From assembly GCF_013240295.1 (NCBI RefSeq), contig NZ_JABETK010000001.1, positions 620,001 through 684,000 of the forward strand: a stretch of 64,000 bases of DNA, given 5' to 3'. Both the position numbers and the translations under genes were made by a program. This document shows, piece by piece, positions 9,012 to 17,475 of the stretch. The notes under the pieces are model-generated. The model ran no database searches, had not been told where the DNA came from, and worked only from the letters and a program-made list of their open reading frames with translations. Positions within the stretch are counted from its first letter, which is position 1. Each line of letters opens with the position of its first letter. The stretch is from Neoaquamicrobium sediminum (GTDB lineage: Bacteria > Pseudomonadota > Alphaproteobacteria > Rhizobiales > Rhizobiaceae).

Positions 9012-10475
9012 ATGACCCTGCACACTAAGATTGCCGGCTACGCCGATCCTTCTCTTCACGCGCACGGCCTCTATATCGGCGGACAATGGGAGAAAGGTGC
9101 GGGCATTCCCGTGCTAGATCCCTCCACCGGCGAAGTGCTCGCCGAGGTTGCCGACGCGTCCGTGGAGAACGCGCTCCTCGCGGTCGACGCAGCCGAGGCG
9201 GCAGCTTCGCAGTGGCGTCAGACCCCACCACGCCAGCGCTCCGAGATCCTGCGCCGCTGGTTTCAAGTGATGAGCGACCGCGCGGAGGAACTGGCAACAC
9301 TCATTTCGCTCGAAAACGGCAAGGCATTGGCCGATGCGCGCGGAGAGGTGGCTTACGCCGCTGAATTCTTCCGCTGGTATGCAGAGGAAGCCACCCGCAT
9401 TCCAGGCGAATACCGGCACACGCCCTCCGGTTCCCACAACATCCTCGTCGACCATGAGCCCATCGGGATATCGGTACTCATCACCCCGTGGAACTTCCCG
9501 GCAGCAATGGCAACGCGCAAGATCGGCCCCGCACTGGCCGCAGGCTGCACCGTCATTCTCAAGCCGGCATCGGAAACACCGCTGACGGCCTACGCAATGG
9601 CACGGCTGGGCGAGGAGGCAGGGGTCCCGGCGGGAGTCGTGAACGTCGTGACCACGACCAACCCAGGCCCGGTGACGAATGCCATGCTGGCAGATCCTCG
9701 CGTGCGCAAGCTCTCCTTCACGGGCTCCACCGGCGTTGGCCGCATTCTGCTGGCGGAAGCGGCGAAATCAGTCGTCAGCTGTTCGATGGAGCTCGGCGGA
9801 AACGCGCCCTTCGTCGTTTTCGACGATGCCGATCTCGATGCCGCACTCGATGGCGCCATGGTTGCAAAGATGCGGAATGCCGGCGAAGCATGCACCGCGG
9901 CCAATCGCTTTTATGTGCAGGCCGGCATTCACGACGCCTTCGTCGAGGGACTGAGCAAGCGCATGGCGGGTCTCAAGATCGGGAAAGGCTACGACGCGGA
10001 CACGCAATGCGGTCCGATGATCACGACCAAGGCCGTTCAGAAGATCGATCAGCTCGTTTCGGAGGCTGTCCGGCGCGGCGCTCGCGCGACGACAGGTGGT
10101 GCACCGTTGCCCGGCAGCGGCTATTTCTATCCGCCCACCGTCTTGGTGGACGTGCCGGTCGACGCATCCATCGCACACGAAGAAATCTTCGGCCCCGTTG
10201 CTCCCGTTTACAGGTTTGAGAGCGAAGAGGAGGCCATCCGCCTTGCCAACGACACCGAGTACGGCCTTGCCGCCTATGTCTATACACGGGATATGAAGCG
10301 CGCGATGCGTGTCGGCAGAGGCATCGAGACAGGCATGCTCGGCATCAATCGCGGGTTGATGTCAGACCCGGCGGCCCCATTCGGAGGTGTCAAACAAAGC
10401 GGGCTCGGTCGCGAGGGTGGTGTCACCGGCATTCTGGAGTTCATGGAGGCCAAGTATTACGCCATAGAGTTGTAG
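9012..10475 (+). CDS. gabD: NAD(P)-dependent aldehyde dehydrogenase, succinate-semialdehyde dehydrogenase type
   Basis: A 487-residue ALDH of the GabD group. It has TPWNFPAAMATRKIGPALAAGC, the general base in MELGGNAPF (Glu near residue 260) and the catalytic Cys in GEACTAANRF (near 294), and a C-terminal FGGVKQSGLGREGG. GabD oxidises succinate semialdehyde to succinate; related ALDHs use glutarate or other semialdehydes. It lies 20 bases after the Fe-ADH gene, which could supply the aldehyde. The symbol is tentative. Confidence 0.85.
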   Translation: MTLHTKIAGYADPSLHAHGLYIGGQWEKGAGIPVLDPSTGEVLAEVADASVENALLAVDAAEAAASQWRQTPPRQRSEILRRWFQVMSDRAEELATLISLENGKALADARGEVAYAAEFFRWYAEEATRIPGEYRHTPSGSHNILVDHEPIGISVLITPWNFPAAMATRKIGPALAAGCTVILKPASETPLTAYAMARLGEEAGVPAGVVNVVTTTNPGPVTNAMLADPRVRKLSFTGSTGVGRILLAEAAKSVVSCSMELGGNAPFVVFDDADLDAALDGAMVAKMRNAGEACTAANRFYVQAGIHDAFVEGLSKRMAGLKIGKGYDADTQCGPMITTKAVQKIDQLVSEAVRRGARATTGGAPLPGSGYFYPPTVLVDVPVDASIAHEEIFGPVAPVYRFESEEEAIRLANDTEYGLAAYVYTRDMKRAMRVGRGIETGMLGINRGLMSDPAAPFGGVKQSGLGREGGVTGILEFMEAKYYAIEL

Positions 10476-10552
10476 CCGCTTGCACGGCCGGCTGACCGAT
10501 GTTCCGCCGTGCCGCCGATTGCAGCCAAGACACTCTGTTTCCGGAGAGGCAT

Positions 10553-11392
10553 ATGACTGGAACCGATCTCTACCGCATCCGCGATTTCGTGCCGGATTTC
10601 GACGCCATTGCGGCCGAGTTTGCTGCGCGCAGCCGGGGCATCGAGGCACGCGCCAGCATACGGACCGATGTGGCCTACGGCACGGGTACGCGCGAAACGC
10701 TCGATATCGTTTTTCCCGCAAATGCGACTGCGGACGCGCCACTGCATGTCTTCGTCCACGGAGGGTACTGGCGCTCCGGCGAGAAGAAGGACTATCGCTT
10801 CGTGGCCCAGCCGGTGCTGGCGGTCGGCGGCATCGCCGCCCTGGTGGAATACGATCTGATGCCCGGCCACAGGCTGCCGACCCTGGTCGATCAGGTGCGC
10901 CGCGCCGTCCTTTGGCTCCAAGACCATGCCCGCGAGTTTGGTGCCGATCCGGAACGCATCACCGTCAGCGGGCATTCGGCGGGCGCTCATCTGTCATCCT
11001 ATCTGGCAGCGACGGGATCGCAAGACGCCTCGCCCTCTACCCTTCCCATCGTGAAAGGCCTGCTACTGGTCAGCGGTATCTACGACCTCTCCGGCATACC
11101 GGACAGCTTTCTGCGCCACGAGGCGGAAATGACACCGGCCGAAGCCGCTGACTGGTCACCGCTCGATGCGCAGGAGCACGCGGTGCCGGTTCGCATCGTT
11201 GCCTACGGCCAAGACGAAACAACGCCCTTCCACGAACAGGCCCGCGCGCTGCACGACAAGTTTTCCATCAACAGCCAACCGTCGGAACTTTTGCCGATAC
11301 CCGCGCGCAATCACATGAACATCGTCCTGGATCTTGCCGATTCCGATACAACGCTGGGCGCCAGGCTCGCCGACCTCGCCGTATGCCGCTGA
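10553..11392 (+). CDS. Alpha/beta hydrolase (HGGYW-type, kynurenine formamidase/esterase-like)
   Basis: About 279 residues from ATG 10553, chosen over an upstream start because of GGAGAGG. The oxyanion motif VHGGYWRSGEKKDYRF and the nucleophile elbow SGHSAGAHLSS are clear. The acid is probably the Asp in AYGQDETTP and the His is in ARNHMNIVLDL. The HGGYW pattern is shared by kynurenine formamidases and small carboxylesterases/lactonases. It is the last gene of the plus-strand operon, so it may release the hydroxy acid or alcohol used by the dehydrogenases (inference). Confidence 0.85.
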   Translation: MTGTDLYRIRDFVPDFDAIAAEFAARSRGIEARASIRTDVAYGTGTRETLDIVFPANATADAPLHVFVHGGYWRSGEKKDYRFVAQPVLAVGGIAALVEYDLMPGHRLPTLVDQVRRAVLWLQDHAREFGADPERITVSGHSAGAHLSSYLAATGSQDASPSTLPIVKGLLLVSGIYDLSGIPDSFLRHEAEMTPAEAADWSPLDAQEHAVPVRIVAYGQDETTPFHEQARALHDKFSINSQPSELLPIPARNHMNIVLDLADSDTTLGARLADLAVCR

Positions 11393-11410
11393 CGCCGATC
11401 AGATAACGAC

Positions 11411-11438
11411 GGCAAGGCGCGTGACTACGCGTCTTGCC
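11411..11438. terminator. Bidirectional hairpin between convergent units
   Basis: 12-bp inverted repeat (11411-11422 and 11427-11438, one G-T wobble) with a 4-base loop. It lies just after the hydrolase gene and overlaps the stop codon of the convergent MalK remnant. No T-run, so a probable rather than certain terminator. Confidence 0.5.
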
Positions 11439-11870
11439 GGTCCCCGTGATAGGATTTTCCGCCGGTGTCGAAAAGATGGAGCTCGCTCGTATCGAAGCTG
11501 ACATTCACGACATCGCCGGGGCTGACCTGTGAGCGTCCCCCGTCCTGCGCGATGATCGGAGTGCCGTCGGCCAATTGCATATAGACCAGCGTCCTGTTGC
11601 CCAGATGCTCGACCACAGTGGCCTTGCCCGATGTCGTGCCCTCGCTTTCGGTCACACGCACAGCCTCGGGACGGATGCCCAGTTCGTAGCTGCCGCCGGC
11701 AGGAACGCGGATTTTCATGTCGATTTTCGACAATTCCACCTTCAGAAAGTTCATGGCCGGACTGCCGATGAATCCGGCGACGAAACGGGTGGCGGGATTG
11801 AGTAGACCTCCATCGGCGTCCCGATCTGCTCGATACGACAGTTGTTGAGCACAACGATCCGGTCGGCCAG
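11425..11870 (-). pseudogene. C-terminal remnant of a MalK/UgpC-type ABC ATPase
   Basis: Translation gives the end of a sugar ABC ATPase: HPLADRIVVLNNCRIEQIGTP, then PATRFVAGFIGSPAMNFL in another frame, then a TOBE domain (about 110 residues, YELGIRPEAVRV). The Walker A, Q-loop, signature and Walker B regions are absent, and a frameshift lies near 11800. What remains is roughly the last 150 residues of a 350-residue protein. It is probably the leftover of a deleted transporter operon at the junction between the two catabolic islands. Confidence 0.75.
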
Positions 11871-11936
11871 CGGATGCGGCAGCGTCGACGTGCCGACTCC
11901 CCGCTCGGCCGAGACTTAGCGTGCCTCTTGCAGCCG

Positions 11937-12827
11937 TCAGGACGCGCGTTTTGCTTCGCTCTGATATGTCATCGTCCTCACCACCTGCTGCGAAGGGCGC
12001 TTCTCACCCGCGAGAACCTCGAAGTCGAGGTGGTTTTCCAGAGGAACCACCGGGCAGGTGACGAAGTTCGTGAACGCGCATGGCAACGCAACGGCATAGT
12101 TGAAGTCGATCCAGTCGATGCGGGTTTGCGCCTCATCGGCAAACTGCAATTCGATCACACGACCGGCGCCGTATGTGATCGGGCCACTGGTCTTGTCGCG
12201 AATGTGCGCCACAGGCTGCACGCCTGTCGCCGCCTGTTTGCCAATCAGCGTGAGGGTGTGGCTCCTGCCATTGTGCTCGAAGGTGAACGTGCCGATCCGC
12301 GGCGTCGATTCACGCACGCCGGCTTCAACGGTTTCCGCTTCGTAATCAGTAAGCTTGCTCGGCGTGTACACGCCCCGGATACGCCAAGCGTGATCGTAGT
12401 CGAAGGCCGTGACGCCAGCATCTTCCAGCCGAGTAGCCTGTCGCGGATCCCGCACGCGTACGCCATAGAGCGGCTTGCCATCATGCGTGCTGCGCAGGAT
12501 CGTCTCGACCTCGTTCAGGCCGAAGTAGACCGGCTCGCTGTCGCCGTGGCCATAGGTCTGGTTGCGCCCCGGAACGATTTCGACCGGCTCCGACGGATAC
12601 TCGCCGTTCACTGAAAGTGTCGGCCCAGAGGCCGGCGGGGTAAAAATGATCCGGCCGCCATCGACCGACCAGGTCCCGGGAAGCAGGTCGAAGCTGACAT
12701 TCTTGTCATTGGCTTCAAGCCAGTACTGGGCAACGAGCGAGGTCCAGCCATACGGGCGAAACATCTTTGCGACATGAGCGTAGCGCCATTCACGCCACTG
12801 GCCTTCCAGATGTTCTTTCGTAGGCAT
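11937..12827 (-). CDS. DUF1684 family protein
   Basis: About 296 residues from ATG 12827, preferred over upstream ATGs because GGAG lies 8 bases before it. The sequence matches the DUF1684 pattern of an N-terminal beta-rich half and a C-terminal conserved block with GAGRVIELQFADE, IDFNYAVALPCAF and NFVTCPVVPLENHL. No signal peptide is seen. The biochemical function of the family is not established. It ends the second catabolic operon, 56 bases after the hydrolase gene, and probably shares its substrate range. Confidence 0.8.
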   Translation of the reverse strand: MPTKEHLEGQWREWRYAHVAKMFRPYGWTSLVAQYWLEANDKNVSFDLLPGTWSVDGGRIIFTPPASGPTLSVNGEYPSEPVEIVPGRNQTYGHGDSEPVYFGLNEVETILRSTHDGKPLYGVRVRDPRQATRLEDAGVTAFDYDHAWRIRGVYTPSKLTDYEAETVEAGVRESTPRIGTFTFEHNGRSHTLTLIGKQAATGVQPVAHIRDKTSGPITYGAGRVIELQFADEAQTRIDWIDFNYAVALPCAFTNFVTCPVVPLENHLDFEVLAGEKRPSQQVVRTMTYQSEAKRAS

Positions 12828-12883
12828 GTTCGTCTCCATTTCGAAGGATTGAGGACCGGGCTCGTACGAGAGACCCGGCTGGC

Positions 12884-14202
12884 TTACTTTTGGCTTGAGG
12901 ATCCGGTGACTTCGTCCAGGAAGGCGAGCATGCCTTTCCACGAGCCCTCGTTGGCTCTGGCATTGCCGGACGGCGTGCCGCCATTCGTGTAGGGCACCTT
13001 CGAGACCGGATGTTCACGGCTCAACTGTGTCGACGGTACAATCGGGAGGTTGATGGCATGCCCCGCATCGTCGAAGTCGAGATGGCGAACCAGTCCAGGA
13101 TGGCCGGCGCGGTGCAGAGACGAGACAACCATGCGCGAGTACAAGCTGGAGGGCCAGGCGCGGTCGTCGCGTCCCGAGATCAGCAGCACCGGACCCGTGA
13201 TGTTCTCTACCGGAATGCGTGCCTGCTCAACGAGAGCTTTATCCTTCAGCCCCTCGAAGAATACGGAGTGATGACGGCTCGGCGGAGTATCGCCGGCCCA
13301 CGGATGCCAATGCACCGCTTGGTTGTCCTGCCAAAGATGCGTCAGGGGAACGCCGCCCCTTGTCCAGGTCGTACCCTGCCAGCCGCCTCGTGCCGGATCG
13401 CCTGCACCCTGGGCCCCATGCACGACGGCGCCCGGAACGAATGCGATCACGGCGGAAACCAGATGCGGGAACGTCGCCCCGAGCAGCAAAGCCAGTTCAC
13501 CGCCTCGCGACTGACCGCTGACCGCAACGAAGCCGTCCTTGGGTTCGAGCTTACGGCGCGCCCAGTCAAGGCCGGTTTCGAGATATTCGAGGGGGTTTCG
13601 GTGATGAAGGGCGACAGCCCCGGCGCCTTGAAGTAGCCGAGCGCAAAAGCCTGGTACCCGCGTGAGGCAAGCAGAGCTCCGCGCGGTTCGTTGATGCCGC
13701 CACCGGAGCCGTTGAGCACCACCACGACTGGATGAGGGCCTGGGTCCGCCGGCGTGAACAGCGTGCCTACCAACCCCTCTTCGCGTATTTCCCGGCGATC
13801 GACACCTGGTCCGGCAAAACGCTGCAAAAGCTCGGCTTTGGCCTGGATACCGCCGGCGGTTTCGGCGGTCAGTGTCGTCCGCAGCGGCTCCATGACTTCA
13901 TCGGCGAAGATTTCGTGATTGGCGCTTTCAACAGGCTGCTGGCTCCAGATCAGTCCCATGGCCGAGACTTCCGCGTAGTCACCGCCGACGGGCGCGTCGC
14001 GAGCAAGATCGATCACGCCATCCGCGTCGGCCATGAACGTCGCCTGACTCATCCAGACCGCTCCACGCGCGCGCTGCGTGTGTGCAGAAATGGCGACCAG
14101 TTCGTCGGAAACGAGACCCGAAACGACAATCCGACGGGGTTGGTCGATCAGCCCGTCGACAGGATCGATTGAAATGACCGGGGCGGAAACAGGATTCGTC
14201 AT
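12884..14202 (-). CDS. Alpha/beta hydrolase of the acyl-CoA thioester hydrolase/BAAT type, frameshifted near 13591
   Basis: About 439 residues when repaired. An N-terminal beta-sandwich domain (IVVSGLVSDELVAISA, residues 28-130) precedes a catalytic alpha/beta hydrolase domain with VVVLNGSGGGINEPRGALLASRGY, SGQSRGGELALLLG (nucleophile Ser), ISGRDDRAWPSSLY (Asp) and FDDAGHAINLP (His). This layout is that of the bile acid-CoA:amino acid N-acyltransferase/acyl-CoA thioesterase family. Both halves are intact, but a run of five G at 13591-13595 (six expected) breaks the frame after PFITETP. The substrate is unknown. Confidence 0.8.
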
Positions 14203-14269
14203 CGGGTCGTCATCTCTTCAGACAGCCGTGCAAGGTGCGCGTCCAGGCGCTCGCCAAAGTCACAACTCA

Positions 14270-15114
14270 TCACCGTGTCCGGCGACACAGTTCCCCCTTG
14301 GGCCAGTGACCGCCGCCTTCCAGCCAATCGTTCTTCAGTCCCGCAAGCCTTTGCCGCCAATCGGTGTGCTCCTCCGCTGCGGCCGGATCGAGAGCAACGA
14401 TGAACACCCCCGACCCGCCGGGTCGCCCCGGCCTCCGCCGGCGACGCCAGCCATGAGTTCGACCACAAGCCCAAGCAGGGAGCCAATCTGCCCGCCCCGC
14501 GGCAGCAATGCCGCAACGTCTGCGGCGGCGGTGGTTGGCTGCCCCGAGCCATCCACGGCGATCCCTGCTGGCAGTGACGCGCCGGACGCCCGAGCATTGC
14601 GGATAGCGGCCATTGTCGCCGTGCTGCTCGCAACGTCGATAACCACGCGATCCTCACCCTGGCCCATCGCAAATGCGAAAGGATTTGTGCCGATCACAGG
14701 ACGGGTGCCACCTTGAGGTGCGACGAATGGCGGTCCTTCGGCGCCAGCTATGCCAAGGAGGCCGGCATCGGCAAGATGGCGAACGAACGGGGCAAGCCTA
14801 CCAAACCCCCTCACCCCACGCAGGAAGACGGCGGCAACGCCGAATTGTCGAGCGGCCGCGGCCAGGTCGAGCGTCGCGCTTGCCACTGCGAGCGGCGCGA
14901 AACAGGACGAGCGGTCGAGCCAAGTTATGGCCTGGGAAACCTCCGCTCTCGGTGCGGAGGCGAGAGCAGGCGTCCACTCGTCAAGCATGGCGATACCGAA
15001 GCGTGGCAGCTCGAGGGCATCAGCCTCTATCAGGGCCGAAGCCGCAAGCGTCGCTGCCGGACCTCCTCCCAGTGCGGTTGCCAACCGCTCTGTCGCGTCG
15101 CAGATGGCGATCAT
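14270..15114 (-). CDS. Ldh_2 family protein lacking the usual active-site histidines; frameshifted near 14409
   Basis: About 281 residues, shorter than the usual 330-350. The NAD-binding segment QGGTRPVIGTNPFAFAMG is typical of Ldh_2. However, the SHG motif seen in the paralogue at 6765 is PRFG here, and the NTNHLG motif is GVRGFG, so both conserved histidines are missing. A run of five C at 14407-14411 breaks the frame; one more base gives VFIVALDPAAAEEHTDW and a stop at 14270. It overlaps the GntR gene by ATGA. It may have a different chemistry, or be inactive or regulatory. Confidence 0.72.
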
Positions 15115-15830
15115 TCGGATCCGCTCCGCGCTGCATTGCCGAGCTGGATTTCGCTTTGCGACAGATAGCCCAACGTCATCAAGCGCTCGATCAGGAATTC
15201 GCGGCTGTGCCCGATATGGTCCGCTTCTATCGCAGCAGCCCGTTCCCCATCACCGGCTTCGATTGCGTCGACGAGCGCTGTGTGTTCGTCGGAATGCTCA
15301 CCCGTCTTCACCGTGAAATCGATGGCGAAGCGCAGCAGGCGTTCAAGCTCATCAAACAGGTTCTCCGAAAGCGCGACGACGCGCTTGTTGCGGCTGCAGC
15401 GGGCGATGGCGATGTGAAACCTGCGCGCAACCTGCTGCATCGCGCCGATATCGAGCGGAGCTGCGTATTCGCTGACGATCTGGCGCAGCAGGGCTATTTC
15501 GGCCGGCGTTGCGTAGCGCGCAGCCTGCCTCGCCGCATGCGGCCCGATCGCTGCGCGTAGATCGAGGATTTCATGCACGGCCTGGAAGGTGATCGGGGCG
15601 ACTCGATAGCCACTGCGCGGCAGGATCGTAACCAGCCCGTCAGCGGCAAGTTTCTGCATGGCATCGCGTACCGGTGTCTTCGAAACCTCGTAACGGCGGG
15701 CGATGGACGCTGCGTCGAGCGTCGCTCCCGGGGCGATCTCACAGTGCATGATCTCCTGACGGAGACCAAGGTAGATGCGCTCCGAAACGGAACCATGGGA
15801 GGTTACATCGTGGCGGACATCGGCGGTCAT
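15111..15830 (-). CDS. GntR family transcriptional regulator (FCD subfamily)
   Basis: A 239-residue protein with an N-terminal winged helix (about residues 15-80; IARRYEVSKTPVRDAMQKLAADGLV) and an FCD effector domain (RRFHIAIARCSRNKRV, ADHIGHSREFLIERL). It is encoded inside the second catabolic operon, between the ABC permease and the Ldh_2-like gene. It probably represses the operon through the dyad upstream of the binding-protein gene. Confidence 0.88.
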   Translation of the reverse strand: MTADVRHDVTSHGSVSERIYLGLRQEIMHCEIAPGATLDAASIARRYEVSKTPVRDAMQKLAADGLVTILPRSGYRVAPITFQAVHEILDLRAAIGPHAARQAARYATPAEIALLRQIVSEYAAPLDIGAMQQVARRFHIAIARCSRNKRVVALSENLFDELERLLRFAIDFTVKTGEHSDEHTALVDAIEAGDGERAAAIEADHIGHSREFLIERLMTLGYLSQSEIQLGNAARSGSE

Positions 15831-15848
15831 GCGCTTGCTCTCAGCCGT

Positions 15849-16667
15849 TCAATGCTTTGCCCAGGGCACGAGGTGCCGCTCCAGCGCCTCGAGCGCCAGG
15901 ATCGTCAGATAGCCCATGGCCGAAATCACAACTATTCCGACGAACATCCGCGACACGGCAAACGTCTGCCACGATGCCCATATGAAAAAGCCCACGCCGC
16001 CGCTGCGCGCACCCAGAAACTCCGCAGCCGCGATGATGATGAAGGAAGATCCAGCTGCAAGCTTGAGCCCTGTGAAGATGCTCGGCAGAGCCGACGGCAG
16101 GGCTACGCGACGGAAAGTCTGGAATTTCGTCGCGCCGGCGTTGCGGGCGACATCAAGATAAATCTGCGGTATCTGCATCACGCCGCCAAGCGTGTTGTAG
16201 AACATCAGGAAGAACACGCCGATTGCGATGACCACGAACTTCGACGCATCGCCAACGCCGAAGATCAGCAGGATAAGCGGCAGGATGGCGATCTTCGGTA
16301 CAGGATAAAGCGCGGCAAAGATTGGCCCCAGGACGCGACGCGCGGGTGCGGAGAGGCCAAGTATGAGGCCGAGCAGCACTCCGGGTATCGCGCCCATGGC
16401 ATAGCCAACCCAGACGCGGCGCAAGGTCGCCCCTATATGGTCGAAAAGTTCCAGGCTGGCGATCATCTGCCAGGCCGTGCCCGCAATGGCGCTCGGAGGA
16501 GGAAAGAAGCGGCGATCGATCAACGCGACCTGCGCTGCCACCTCCCAAAGCAGAAGCAGTAGCAACGGACTGAAGTAGGAGAAGATGCGATAGATCCGTT
16601 CGCGGCGCGCGGGTGCCTTCAGGCGTTCAATCTCATCGGGCGAGAGAGAAGGATGGGCGGTCGTCAT
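15849..16667 (-). CDS. ABC transporter permease (SsuC/TauC-type)
   Basis: About 272 residues from ATG 16667, one base after the ATPase stop. Six hydrophobic segments and the EAA-type loop (DVARNAGATKFQTFRRVALPSALPSIFTGLKLA, shared with nitrate/sulfonate/taurine and pyrimidine-precursor permeases) are visible. With the ATPase and the NMT1-like binding protein it forms a complete importer. The longer reading from 16790 would overlap the ATPase gene and lacks a ribosome binding site. Confidence 0.88.
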   Translation of the reverse strand: MTTAHPSLSPDEIERLKAPARRERIYRIFSYFSPLLLLLLWEVAAQVALIDRRFFPPPSAIAGTAWQMIASLELFDHIGATLRRVWVGYAMGAIPGVLLGLILGLSAPARRVLGPIFAALYPVPKIAILPLILLIFGVGDASKFVVIAIGVFFLMFYNTLGGVMQIPQIYLDVARNAGATKFQTFRRVALPSALPSIFTGLKLAAGSSFIIIAAAEFLGARSGGVGFFIWASWQTFAVSRMFVGIVVISAMGYLTILALEALERHLVPWAKH

Positions 16668-16668
16668 A

Positions 16669-17475
16669 TCAATGCTCCGGGGCTGCGGCCAGCAACCGCC
16701 AGACCTCATATGTGAGATCCCAGAAGCGCTTGTCGCGGCGCATTTCCACAACGTCGCGCGGTCGTTCGAAGGGCACCGAGAGGTCGGCAACCATTGTGCC
16801 CGGTCGCGGCGACATGACCAGCACGCGGTCCGCCAGTGTCAGCGCTTCGTCGACGCTGTGGGTGATGAACACCACGGTCTTGCCGGTACGCTCCCAGATG
16901 CGAAGCAGCTCCTGCTGCAGGGTGAGGCGCGTCTGCTCATCAAGAGCTCCGAAAGGCTCGTCCATGAGAAGAATGTCGCGATCGTCGACCAGCGCACGCG
17001 CCACCGACACGCGCTGTTTCATGCCGCCGGAAAGCTGATGCGGATGAGCATCGGCGAATTCGGTCAAACCCGTCAGCGCCAGCAGCTCGGCAACGCGCTC
17101 GCGCTGTTTCTGCGCGGACACACCCTTGAGGCTCAATGGAAAGGCAACGTTCTGCGACACCGTGAGCCAGGGAAACACAGATGCTTCCTGGAACACCATA
17201 GCGGGCTGAGTCATGCTGTCGATGCGGACCTCACCGCTCAACAGTTGCTCCAGACCCGCAAGGATCCGCAGGACCGTGGTCTTGCCGCACCCACTCGGTC
17301 CGACAATGCAGACGAACTCCCCTCGCCGGACGGTGAAGTTCACATCTGTGGCCGCAAGCGTAATGCGATCGCCGGAGGCGTCGTAGAACGCCTTGACGAG
17401 GTTCCGCACCTCGATCACCGAAGCGGCTTCGGCCGAACCGGAGGTCCGGCCTTCCTGTGGGACTGCCACGTTCAT
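16669..17475 (-). CDS. ABC transporter ATP-binding protein (SsuB/TauB-type)
   Basis: A 268-residue single ATPase domain with Walker A GPSGCGKTT (about residues 59-67), Q-loop MVFQEASVFPWLTV, signature LSGGMKQRVSVARAL, Walker B ILLMDEPFGALD and ITHSVDEAL. This is the nitrate/sulfonate/bicarbonate class of importer ATPases. It overlaps the binding-protein gene by ATGA and is followed directly by the permease. Confidence 0.92.
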   Translation of the reverse strand: MNVAVPQEGRTSGSAEAASVIEVRNLVKAFYDASGDRITLAATDVNFTVRRGEFVCIVGPSGCGKTTVLRILAGLEQLLSGEVRIDSMTQPAMVFQEASVFPWLTVSQNVAFPLSLKGVSAQKQRERVAELLALTGLTEFADAHPHQLSGGMKQRVSVARALVDDRDILLMDEPFGALDEQTRLTLQQELLRIWERTGKTVVFITHSVDEALTLADRVLVMSPRPGTMVADLSVPFERPRDVVEMRRDKRFWDLTYEVWRLLAAAPEH

